Both the position numbers and the translations under genes were made by a program. DNA of 64,000 bases from Dryas octopetala (lineage: Eukaryota; Streptophyta; Magnoliopsida; Rosales; Rosaceae), in NCBI GenBank assembly GCA_963921425.1, contig OY992836.1:22175889-22239888 (forward strand). Reading direction: 5' to 3'. The notes under the pieces were generated by a model. It worked only from the letters and a program-made list of their open reading frames with translations. It did no database searches and was not told the origin of the DNA. This document shows positions 24,422-39,100 of the stretch, piece by piece. The stretch's first letter is position 1. Each line of letters starts with the position of its first letter.

Positions 24422-25545
24422 TCAAAGACCACAGAAGTTTTTAACACAAACCCTGCTGGTTGGTTGAGCGAGTTGTGACGCTAGATATTGCAGATGATTC
24501 AAAGGCTTATATCGTAAAGGGTGTTCATCATCGATTAACTTCTCTGGCACAGTTATAATTCCATTGTGGAATGTAGAGAACACAACCGAGTATCTCACAT
24601 CATTCTCGCTCATCATCACTCGATGCAGACAAGGTTGTATTCTGTCGTTGCTCCACACCTACAAATTAATATGCACTTCATTTTAATTAATTAAAACACC
24701 CAACAACAAGTCAACCACAAAAAATGTATATCGATCTGTTTGTGACTATGAGTCTGTGACTAGTGACCCACCTGGAAACCATCGCCTGTCATGAATATAA
24801 AGGAATTGGGGGAGGCCTCAAAACCAAGCCATTGGTCACCATTCTTTGTTTTGACCTCCAAACCATTCACATGATTCTGATGAATTATGGTGGTGAGGTT
24901 CAAGTCCGTATGCTCTGGAAGTGCCCTGTGGGTTTTTTCCTTCTGAGCTTCGTTATATTTGTGGAGTCTAAGAACATATTCAGTTGATTCAATATGAGAC
25001 TCACAGTATTTCTCCACCCCATAGTACTCAAATATCATTCTTGTCACAGTCTGATCTATCCCCGCCACCAGTTTTGCATACGAATCTGCAGTTTTGCTAA
25101 CAAAACCAACAACAAATTCAGATCAAAACTATGTATGTACCCAGTTGATAGTTTAGCAAAAAATAGACAAAATTATATATAGTACGTACCAGAAGTGATC
25201 ATTTCCATTGGGCCAAAAGAGTTTGGTGAAGTTACGAGTTGCTTGAGGGTTTGTAGCATCATCAATCCCCAAGCCTTGATGAACATCATTAGGGGAGTGG
25301 TAGCCACGGAAAGGCTTGTCATAAGTGTTTTTCAGTTTGATTTCTTTGGGGAAATCAAACAAGTCGTCTAAGGTGGCAAAGATTGTGTTGTGAAGGTCCA
25401 GAGCATCTTCATCCGAAAGTGTTGCTACAAAACACCCGTACTCTTCGAGTGCATGGCAGACTTGTGTGCAGGCTTCAACCCAACAACTTGATCCTGGCTT
25501 TAAATCCTCGTTCGAGAAATCTACAACCGGAATCTTAGCACCCAT
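24422..25545 (-). CDS. AOP-like 2-oxoglutarate/Fe(II)-dependent dioxygenase, copy B
   Basis: Three exons on the minus strand: 25190-25545, 24772-25096 and 24422-24658, giving 305 residues. Intron positions and phases match copy A, and exon 2 is 325 bp in both, so the two are tandem paralogues. IPVVDFSNED opens the N-terminal domain. The ligands are H181 and D183 (EHTDLNL), H239 (CLHRVMM) and the 2-oxoglutarate pair R249/S251 (RYS). All key residues are present, so an active enzyme is expected. The protein is presumably soluble and cytosolic. The introns are far shorter than in copy A. The gene lies head to head with RPL5, 490 bp apart. The substrate is unknown. Confidence 0.92.
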
Positions 25546-26035
25546 CCTTTTCCTTTTTCTCTCTCTCCTCTGTTTCTCTGTGTAAATAAGATGACAATTG
25601 AGGGATGTGTGGCTTTCAATTCATACACATTCAAAATTTTAACAAGTTCAGCCCCCACATTTGACTCCATTTAACCGTAACATTTTTAAGTCAAATAAAT
25701 ACAGTCGGTCTATTCTCGAACCCATATATAGTTTTGTAGCCAAATTGGGCCACGACCTACGGGCTGGGCCTGCCGTCCAACTTACAAGGCTCAATTGAAC
25801 AAAATGAATAAAATGCCCCTACAAATTTCCCATAAAGACCACAAAACCCCATTACTCGAGATATCAATCCCAGCCGTCGATCAGACCGCAAAACCCTGCT
25901 AAACCACACATCAATCCCAGCCGTTGATCCTTGAATCAACTGGGTAGCTCTCTATATATAAAACTCACCCTCTGTATTTGAAAACCCTAGTCTCTCTCAC
26001 TCCCTCACTTCTTCTTGGACAGCCGATCTTCCGCA
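25546..26035. promoter_or_regulatory. Shared upstream region of dioxygenase B and RPL5
   Basis: On the RPL5 side (+) there is a TATA box TATATATAAA at about 25953-25962 and a telobox AAACCCTAG at 25982-25990. Two TGGGCC site-II-type elements lie at 25746 and 25765. Site II plus telobox is the usual promoter code of plant ribosomal protein genes. On the minus side, CTATATATGG near 25730 could be the TATA box of dioxygenase B. Confidence 0.7.
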
Positions 26036-29205
<3,170 letters not shown>

Positions 29206-30084
29206 AAGAGGCATTCAGAGAGAGATGATTTCTAGTTTGTTTTTCCCCTAGGACACCTTTTTAATTCTTCGCGATAAGACAGATTTGTCTTTGCGTTTTT
29301 GAAGTTTGGATAATTCTATTGTTTGGAGATGCGAGCTAGAAATGTGACTAAAGTTTTGACGGTGTTTTTTTAAGTTTTTTCCTTTTGGCTCAAGTACTTG
29401 TAGTATTCTCCCCCCAACCCATGTTTACTTCACTTGTTAAATTTGCCATATTCTATTGAGGGTTGGAAATCTTATGGACGTCTGTTTATTATTTTTGGTA
29501 TGGTACTTTTCGAAGGCATTATGGTTAGTCTTCCCTTAATAATTGTGATTAACTTCCAAAATTGATACCGTTCTGTGTTTTTCTAATTAATTAAATTGGT
29601 ATCTCTATATTAGTGTTAGGTTATGTGTTGAGTAAGTATACCTGGAATGGGTTTGGTGTATCATGCCCCCTATTTTAGGGCTACAATGCTTGGACAATAT
29701 TCAAATATAGCATCAATATTTGGGAGGAGTGGAATATGCTGTTGTCTCAATTTATGAGTTTGTAAATTGTAGATGTGAAGAGTCAATGATGCACAATTTA
29801 AGTAACAACTGGTTCCTGTTTTTACTTGCAAACGACTGAGGAAAAGGTAATGTTGATGAAAGAAGAATATCAAAATATGAAAGGCAGTAAATCAGGCATC
29901 CAGAGGGGGTCCACAATTAAGCAAACCTTATCTACTTGCAACCAATAGACTTATATTCTCAGTTTCATCTAAGCTCCACAGTCCAAACCATACACATAAA
30001 AAGATTTTCTCCACATCTCCACAATTGACTTGAGAAGAAGATCTCTTCTAATTTTGATTTCCAACCCAAGTGAGATAGGGAGCT
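29206..30084. other. RPL5 3' UTR and promoter of the next gene
   Basis: The T-rich first 300 bp fit a 3' UTR. The rest should contain the promoter of the gene starting at 30085. No repeat or ORF worth naming. Confidence 0.5.
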
Positions 30085-30625
30085 ATGGCCCATTCACTAG
30101 CTTCACCACCTGCTACTGCAACAACACCAATCTCAACCACAACTAAGAAGAACATGACCCATTTTCCATCTGTGGGTTTCCAGAAAGTCAGGGCTTGCCA
30201 TCGAGTTTCGGATAATGTCCATGCCCTGAATAATAAACTTGTTCACCGCAGGTTAGTGTATGATTCTCCATTCAATCCATTCATGTATATGATTATGGAC
30301 AACTCTGTGTGACACGCAATATCACTCATTACAATAATGATATCAGATATGTAACAAGGTACTGTATTGTGGGGTTGATTGATGGTGCAGGACTGTGAGC
30401 TTGGGTTTGGCTGGTGCAGTACTCAGCAGCTTCAATGTCAATGACCCAAGTGCCAATGCAGCAGCCAAAAGGCCTCCACCGCCTCCGCCAAAAGAGAAAA
30501 ATGACCCCAATGTGAGTGGTGTACTAGCGAAAGTACTAGCCAGCAAAAAGAGGAAGGAAGCCATGAAAGAATCTTTGGCCAAGCTAAGAGAAAAAGGGAA
30601 GCCCATCCAAGAACCATCTCAATAG
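30085..30625 (+). CDS. Small chloroplast protein with predicted thylakoid-lumen (Tat-type) signal
   Basis: Two exons, 30085-30251 and 30391-30625, give 133 residues. Residues 1-50 are rich in Ser, Thr and Ala with few acids, like a chloroplast transit peptide. Then come a twin arginine (R55-R56), a hydrophobic stretch (TVSLGLAGAVLSSF, 57-70) and an A-x-A site (SANAAA, 76-81). That is the layout of a twin-arginine lumen-targeting signal. The predicted mature protein is about 52 residues. It has a run of six prolines and a basic helix (VLAKVLASKKRKEAMKESLAK). The intron splits the codon of the second signal arginine. Similar small proteins are annotated in plants without a known role, and I cannot assign a function. 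Two supported splice sites and the signal make it a real gene. Confidence 0.8.
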
Positions 30626-31359
30626 TTTCTTGAATGAAGAGGAAATTGTGTATTCTAGTGACCATGTATTTGACAGAATTTCATTCATTTGCACAAGCTT
30701 ATGTGTTAGTACCAAAACACAGTAATGTTGGTATTTAATCAGGGTTTTTTATTTAGCGTATTGGATCATCTTAAATATGGGCCAACACATTTGCTTATTC
30801 CAGAATCCAGATCAAAACATTTTGCACTTTTAGAATGAAAATTGGATGGTTGAGAATGCAAGCAAATTCATTACTTCATAATGCTTTGGTTTTCAAGAGA
30901 ATGAAAACGGGCTTCCAAACAGATTGATCCTGAGTGAATGGTCAGAATAATGAAAAAATACACACTTCAGTAACAGTAAGCAAGCTTGATGCATTAAAAA
31001 AAATAATAATAATAAACTAGCAGTTGAGTCTGAATAGTTTCTTCTTCTTCTTTTTTGGGTCAAAAGTCTGAATAGTTTCATAAGCAGAAAACAGACTCGA
31101 ACAAAAATAAAACACTATTATATGAGTTTGGGAACCACACATCTACGCACAGAGTTTTCCTTCTGTTTTTTTTTGCCACGAACAGAGTTTTCCTTCTCGG
31201 GGCCTGTTTTAACTTTTAAGTAGTGAGAGAAAAATGCACTCTTTATCATTATTTAAACATTTGGGCCTGATTGGCTATTGTCAAAAAATACTGTTCCCTA
31301 AAACAAAATAGAGGAAAAGAAATATCAACCAGACGAACAACAAGAAGACGAAGAAGAAG
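30626..31359. other. Intergenic region upstream of the HAD gene
   Basis: No gene seen. CAGAGTTTTCCTTCT occurs twice, at about 31150 and 31183, separated by a T-run, a small direct duplication. Confidence 0.5.
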
Positions 31360-34300
31360 ATGATGCCCAGTTGCTCTGTTCCATCCAAAGAGGTTCAGTT
31401 CTTCCAGAGCTTAAATGGGCTTCAACAACTCGCCGAAACTCACCGTTTCAAGGTTCCCATCACTACTCAATTTCGCTTTCATAGGGACATTTAAACTTGA
31501 CATTACATAGAAATGTGTTTGGTAATCTGTGTGCAGGCCTGGTTCTTAGATCAGTTTGGAGTCCTCCATGATGGGAAGCAACCTTATCCGGGTGCAATTT
31601 CAACATGTATGTTTTCATCTGTTAGTTTTGGCATTTGGGTAAGCTTTTGATTTTGTTGATACCATAAGTCGTTCTAGTTTCAATTTACAAATGTGGTGGT
31701 GCTTATTTGTTTAATCTTCTTCTTGTTTAATAGTGAAAAAGCTAGCAAATACTGGAGCAAAGATGGTTATTATAAGTAATTCCTCAAGACGCTCGTCTAC
31801 AACCATGGAGAAATTGACAAGCCTTGGGTTTGATCCTTCTCTCTTTGTAGGAGCCATCACTAGCGGAGAAATAACACATCAGAGCTTGCAAAGGTTGACC
31901 ACCATGTTTTAAAAAAATAAAAAATAAAAAAAAGATTAAAACCATTGAGGTTAGAATATGTTCGATGTTTGTTTCTCATAGATCATGGACAAGCCAGACC
32001 AATTTACTGTCTGCCTTTAATGCGTGTCAAGCTGTTTGAGGACTGACATCTAGGTTTTCCTAAAAGATTGTACCAATAGGGCTGGTTTGCATTCATATCA
32101 CCATAAACTGTATAATTTCTGCAATAGTTTGAACTTCATATCGTCCACTGTGTAAATATTTTTCCAAATTTCTTATATGTAAAAGAGTCCACCTTTCATA
32201 ATTGAAAAGTTATGAAACTGATGTCTTTAAAATTGTGTTAAAAACTCCAGAACATTTGGCTATTCTAAGTTTGTTCTGCTGCTATTTTTCATGTCATAAT
32301 ATTTATACTGTCTGCAGATATAAATTGTCGAACCATGATCATGAAAATTGTCATTATAAAAATATTTATTATATTATTATATATCTTTAGTTAAAATGTT
32401 ATTTAGTATCACTGTCATCATTTATTTATTTATATGCCACCTCTTTATGCTTTTCCATTCATTCATTTATTATTCAATCTTCTTGGCCAAAAAAAAAAAA
32501 TCTTCTTGTGTAGCCTATCTCTATTATAGCAATATACTCCGCATCTGTGTACAGAGAAGTGAAAGGCTATGTGTTTCGACTACACTTTCAATCTTGTTGT
32601 TGTATCTACTAGGGTTGTTGTAACTTCTCCTGTATGTTGTTATGTAAAAGAAGAGATGATGCTTGGTTTGCAGCACTGGGAAAATCTTGCATTCATATGA
32701 CTTGGAGTGCTCGTGGTGCCATATCTCTTGAGGTACACCAATTGTTGATTTTGAAAAGCATTTTTCTCCCTCCCTCCAGTGAAGCCCACCTCTTGAAGGA
32801 GTCTCAGGGACTCTCTTTGTCCCCCTCCCTCCTCCTCCTTCATTAATATCTCTTCAACTGTTGAGGCATTGTTACTTTACTATTCAGAAAGGAAGGGGAA
32901 GCCCATCATTTCAGGTCATTGGATTTTAAGAAAGAAATCCTTCAGGGACCCATACGATTTGACAAAGATTGAGGCTTGAAATAATTTTTCCCATGAAACT
33001 AACTGTGTGTTTGGCAATTTAAGTTTTGAGAGGAGAGAAGAGAAGAGATGAGCAGTTGCTGATTTCTCTTGTATGGATGTACAAGAAAAAATGAGAGAAA
33101 AATCTTTGATTGACAATATTTCTGGAATACCTTGAAAGCAAACAAAACAGGAAACTCATTTTCTCTTTCCCAATCTCTCAACTTTTTGAGAGAAATCAAA
33201 AGTGGGTTGGGAGATAATATAGAGGTCCATAGTTCTTTTCTCTTCTCTCCCTGCTTCTCTCCATTACTTCTCTTCACTAAATTATGTCTAGATTCCTTTT
33301 AGGGAAAAATCTGGCTGTAGAAGCCTAGTTAAAAGAATGCTCTCTCCTGTATATATTCAAAAAAAAATTCTGTAATATAAGAAAATTTGACAATCACCCA
33401 TATGATTCTGTTGTGACTTATTTTCTTATGTTAGTCGATCCATTTTAATCATACCAACTTCTTAAGCTTGGGATTAATCAAGCAACAAGAAAGCCTAGGA
33501 AGTGGGGAAGTATATACTAATATAATTATTCATGAATGTTCATTTTCAACTTTGAAACTGGCTTCATCAATCTCTTGCAGGGCCTTGGATTACAAGTTGT
33601 GGAAAATGTTCAAGATGCTGAATTTATTTTGGCCCATGGGACTGAAGCCTTGGGGCATCCTTCTGGTGATGCACTCCCCATGAAACTTGAGGAACTTGAG
33701 AGCATATTGGAACAATGTGCCGCTAAACACATCCCTATGGTGGTTGCCAATCCAGATTTTGTGACTGTTGAGGCTAGAGCTTTGCGTGTAATGCCTGGTA
33801 AAACTATCTATTGTGGGCTTAATATATTTAGAATGGCATGGATGAGTTAATATGTTGGGCTTAATACATAATATACCATGATCTTGAATATTGTTTGATT
33901 ACATATCATATAACTTTCTATATTTGGAAGCTTTTAAATATTGCTTGATTGCATATGCCTCATATAAATAAGTTTTCTCCTATTAGGGACTCTGGCTGCC
34001 AAATATGAAGAGCTTGGGGGTGAAGTAAAATGGATGGGCAAGCCTGATAAGGTGATCTAGTCACATTGTTCTGGTTACCGTTGTTAACATCATTATATAT
34101 TAATTTTTACTTTACTGCATATTGCTTTTGCGCTAGAGCTAGATTCTAGACTCATGTTATTGCTCTAGGTTGCATCCAAGTACACAAATGTGCTCAATAT
34201 ACTGAGCTCACAATCTAACCCTCGCATGAGTTTTCTACATATATGGTGCCCCGTAACTTAAATTTTTGATCCACCACTGCTTGCAGATTGCAATGCACAG

Positions 34301-34813
34301 TTCCTCATGCATATTATATCTTCCCAAGCTTGTAGCATGTTTTATTATTTTTACTCAAAAAGCCTTCCCAAAGGATTAAGCTAAAATAAACTAACAAATC
34401 TGTGCTAAACTTCACTTGTTTGGTTAGTTATGCCAAATGTTAGTGGAAAGATGATTGTTGCAGAAATGCTCACTTTATATTCGCATTGTGCTTATTTCTG
34501 TTAAAGTCTACATTCTCTTTGCTTGCCCTTTTGATCAATTTACACCATTTTTAAACAGATCATCTACAAATCAGCTATGGCCTTGGCTGGTTTAGACCCT
34601 GATGATTGTATTGCAGTGGGTGATTCTCTTCACCACGACATTAAGGGTGCAAATGCAGCAGCAGTCCAATCAGTTTTAATCACAGGTGGGATCCATGCAA
34701 CTGAACTTGGAATCAGTAGTTTTGCAGGCGTTGCAGATTTATCTTCTGTGCAAGCTCTTGCTTCCAAATATGATGCTTACCCCTCATACGTGTTACCTGC
34801 ATTTATATGGTAG
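31360..34813 (+). CDS. HAD-superfamily class IIA hydrolase (NagD-like, TIGR01459 type)
   Basis: Seven exons: 31360-31452, 31537-31606, 31734-31893, 32651-32732, 33581-33797, 33987-34051 and 34559-34813. They total 942 bp, or 313 residues. Motif I is AWFLDQFGVLHDG, with D36 as the expected nucleophile; the second Asp of canonical DxD is replaced by Phe, as is usual for this subgroup. Motif II is VIISNSSRR, the motif III lysine is in KWMGKPDK, and motif IV is VGDSLHHDI. The cap-type IIA insert lies between II and III. Arabidopsis has a similar single-copy gene (At5g10460, from memory). The family are phosphatases of small metabolites; the substrate here is unknown. No transit peptide is obvious, so it is probably cytosolic. 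Two long introns (31894-32650 and 32733-33580) hold no recognised elements. Confidence 0.93.
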
Positions 34814-36191
34814 AATCTCATTCTCACATCACATGATATTGTTGACTCATCTATTTATGAAGTAGGACTATACAGTCCCTTGACTTGTGAGGTTGAGAGT
34901 GGTTATTGGTTAATTAAACGGAGAACTTTTGTTTGAAATTTCGTCGATGTTATGAAATTCAAGTTTGCTTGGTGAGCAACTGCTGGAATAATGACTTTTA
35001 AATTGGAGCATATCTCTTTATGTATCAATGTTTGAGACCATATACTATATGAGTTTTTGACCTGTTTTTAATTAATTGATGTATGAAGATGAAGGAATAA
35101 AACAGGTCGCAAGCTAATTCTTAAAGGAAGCAGCTTAATGTGACAAGCTAAACATAACCATTTAGCTTTAGAGATTGATATTCATGCGATCACATTTATG
35201 GATCCAGAGAATTCAAATCCTTGGGTATACAAGTGCAGCAATAACAACAAAAAAAACGAAGCAGCAATTACAACTGCAGGCACGAAGCCCCAACAAGGCA
35301 AAGGAAATACAAGAAAGCCCCAAAAAAGGCAAAACATACCCAATAAATGAGCCTAACAGAGCTAATAGCAGAAAGAAAAAAAAGGCAGTTAAACGATGAA
35401 GATTCCAAATTCAACCACCGCCATAACAGAGCCGAGAGAAGCCAGAAGTAGAGAGCTGCTGGGACCAGAACAAAGCACCAGCAGGACCAAACCGTGCACA
35501 CTAAAATTCACTTTTTTTCTTCTTTTTTTGCTACCAGAAAGAAAATCATTCGTATATTACAAGGCAATTTACACACAAATCAAGACATGCATAACACTTG
35601 GAAGGCACCAAGGTTACTACTAGCACTTGTACACTCAGGCACATTAATCTTCCACTGAAACAGGTACATGCCTTCTGAACTTGTCACTTGAGGTGGCAGC
35701 TTGCAAGCTTATCCCAAACAAGATAAGATTCGGAATGGCCGCAAGGCCCAGCACAGCATGTTAAAGCTGGAACAAAAAATTGTCAGAACAAGTAACTAAT
35801 AATTAATGTCAAGGTAGAACCCAGCAGAAAAATCTTATAGCATAATAATAGGTGGATGGTATACCCAATATATAGCCTATATATACTTCCAGTGAAATTA
35901 ATTAATGTGCTCCAAAGAATGAAATGGAATCTTGCAACATTTGTATCGGCAATGGAGTCCTCTAGAAATATTTCACTGATCATTACAGATAAACACACAA
36001 ACACTTCAATATGAGAACTAAAAACTATGAATTCTGAAAGTTGTTATTATTTAGTTGATATTGATTGAGCATATATAGAACTAAAATCGACGAGAGTCCA
36101 TTGCGATAGTCTATTGACTAATATTGCATCGTGGACGCGCTAGCTAGCTTCAATAAACTGAAATAACAAAAAAAGTTGTTTTCTGAATCGA
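34814..36191. other. Convergent intergenic region between HAD and NLR genes
   Basis: Contains the 3' flanks of both genes. A good acceptor on the minus strand (TTGTTCCAG|CTTTAACATG, exon edge at 35766) could pair with the GTAAGT donor in the last NLR coding exon (36198-36203) to give a 3' exon below 35767. The segment 35300-35560 is similar to 47700-47990 (shared GATGAAGATT, CAAATTCAA, GCACCAGCAGGACCAAA). No independent gene seen. Confidence 0.5.
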
Positions 36192-39100
36192 TTAAAAACT
36201 TACAGTTGTTTTTTCATCATCATTGCCATCCTTCTGGTTGTCCACCTCATCGTCATGATAATCATCATTGTCACAACGTGCAAACCTATCAAGATAATAA
36301 TCATCTTCTGCATCTACTATATTCATCCGTACACTTCCTAGTTCAGGGGGAAGCTTCAACTTAAGGCAGCGGGTAACGCATAAAGCCTGTAAGGATGGGA
36401 ATTTGACAATGCAATTTTCCAAGCAAAAGCCTTGCAGACTTGGTAGAGAACAAAGGGTCAAATGCTGCAATCGGCTGAAAGCGATCTCATTTCCTGCATG
36501 ATCATCTTCTTCCTTGCTAATTGCCACTATTTCTTTCATTCTTTTACAACACAAAACTCTCATTGTTTTGAGTTGCATTAAACTTTTGGCAATCGGATAA
36601 GTTGATAAATATTCCAATCCATGGCAACCAAATACTAGCAAAGCTGTTAGATTCTTGAAGGATATTGCGGATGACTCTAGATTCTTTAATCTGGGACAAT
36701 CCACCACCCTTAGAATTTCCAAGTGAGGAAAAACTGGGCCTGCTGCTTGGGAGTTCTCATAATTCCCTAGATGAATCAATTGGTGCATACGAAAAAAGTC
36801 CAAACGTGTTACACGTGGAAAGGTACCAACTGCATGTATTTCCCCACAACTGTTTTCTTCATGGACAAATATTTCTTTGCAAGAATCACAACTAACAGAA
36901 AGTAATTCAAGATTATGTAATTTCTCAAGGACTACAGCTGTTTGCTTGGAAAAGGGTGCAAAAGTTTGAAAGTTTCTTAGTTCGGGAAAGAACTCTGCGA
37001 AAGGTGGACCATACCAAATCTCCATGGTCTCTCCCAACATCAACCATTCCAAGTTGGGGAATGAACCCTGAATTAAAATATCAGATGTTAAATAGCGTAT
37101 AGCGTAAGAGATATTGTTCCCTGAGTTTAGAGATGAATGTATTTCCAAATGACTTAAAAATATTTTGAGTTGAATACTTCAATGTGTTTGTGCGATGAAA
37201 TATCATATGATCAAGAGCCGCATGTATGTATGTACCCTTAATTAAATCGTCACCCTTTATTGAAAATATTTTGTTTGTATATTTTTTTTTTCAAAATTAG
37301 ATATCTTAATAGTTTTCGATTTTTCTAATTTTTTGCATAGATGTTCTTGAAATAAAGACATACAAAATAGCTATAGACGGTTCAGATCGTTAAAATACAA
37401 TATAAAATGAGTCTCATGATAAATCCCTCAATGTAAAGGACCCGTATATATATAATATATGAACAAACTTGGATCATTTAAAGTCTTTATCCACGTGAAT
37501 GCAAAAAGAAAATTTCTTTTTTCTTTTTTCTAGTGAACACAAGATTGATTAATTGCATAAATAATTTAGTAGCAAATGCAAAAAAAAATTATATAGATCG
37601 AATGGATGTTGGCAAATTTTATAATGTTCAAAAAAACGTTTAAAAGTGAACACCAAATTATCATTTCAATTAATTAATAGAAATTTAATACTTGTAAAAA
37701 AAAGTTATATTTAACAAAGGAAATTCTCCCAGGCCAAAAAAAAAAGGGAAATTCTCATTAGAAAGTTGTGTAAAAGTATTCTTACCTTCTCAATTAGAAA
37801 GAAAGATTGTCTTTCCTGAAAGATTGAAAGTTCCATAGCAAAAATCTCCACTTTATCACATTCAATTATGCCCAAGCGTTTGAGTAGCGGCCACTTGGAA
37901 GCATGCATCCCCGGATAGAAAATCCTAAGTTGGGGCAGCAGTGAAAATTTTACAAATGTTACTTTCGGGAACTCAAACTTAGGCATTGGTCCTTCTTCCT
38001 TTGCAACGATTTCCTCCAATTCATCACAATTCCGCACTTCCAGTTTTTGTAGCTGTCGAAGACATCTGGCCACTGAGGCTGGAAAAATACTTTTCAACCT
38101 TGGGCACTTATGTATGGTTATTGAATCAAGATTTTGACAGTTAAAAATTTCTAACTGAACAGTGTCTAGAGCATTCAATCTTCCAATGATACCAGGAACA
38201 AAGATATTTATTAGATTATCACAATTAGAAACTTTAACTGCTCTCAGTCTGCAAAAAGAGTATGGAGCAAGTTGGTTGTGCCATATTGTCATCAATTTAC
38301 TTAGGCCACCGATGACTAATCCCTCCAAGCTAGGAAATCCTACCTGCACATATATCCATCTTATGAACTTATTAAAATACATGCATTTTTAGTAAATATT
38401 AGAAATAAAATGATATGGAAGAAAGAGAAACAAGGGTATAAATTACCTTTTCGTCAAAAAGAAAGTATTGTTGTACAGCAGTATGAACATCAAGGTTCTC
38501 TTTGGAGCTTCTCTCTTTACAGATTGTAGTATTTTTACTCAAAGGATCAAAGATGAATGCCCCCAGCTTAGGACAATCAACTAATTCCAAATTCTTCAGC
38601 AACGAAAAGTCAATATAACTTTCTGTGCAAAATCTAGCGAGGTTTGGAAGATTTTTTAATCTCATATCTACTAGTTTACAAAACATGTTGTCCATATTTT
38701 CTTCACCGTGTTCTTTTGTTGATACTATCTCTTCCATGATTTCACATTCGGATATCTCAAGATATTTGAGTTTTATTAGACTTGTAGCCATAGAAGATGA
38801 TAACAAGAATCTTAAATCACCACATTCATGCACACTCAAGGTTGTTAAGTTGAGCAACACAACCTGTAATACACAATTCATGCATGCATGATACTTACAT
38901 CAGACAATCATGTTAGCATAATAATTATACAAATTTTTTCTAGTACATGTGGAAAATTTAAAAATAACGTTATATTATTTTTTAAGTTATATAACCACTT
39001 AAATATTATTCCTTCCCCCTCCCCCCCCCCCCCCCTTTTCCTTTTAGTTCTATATATGTTTTCTTTTATATATTAAAGCTGGTAATAAACTATTACCATA

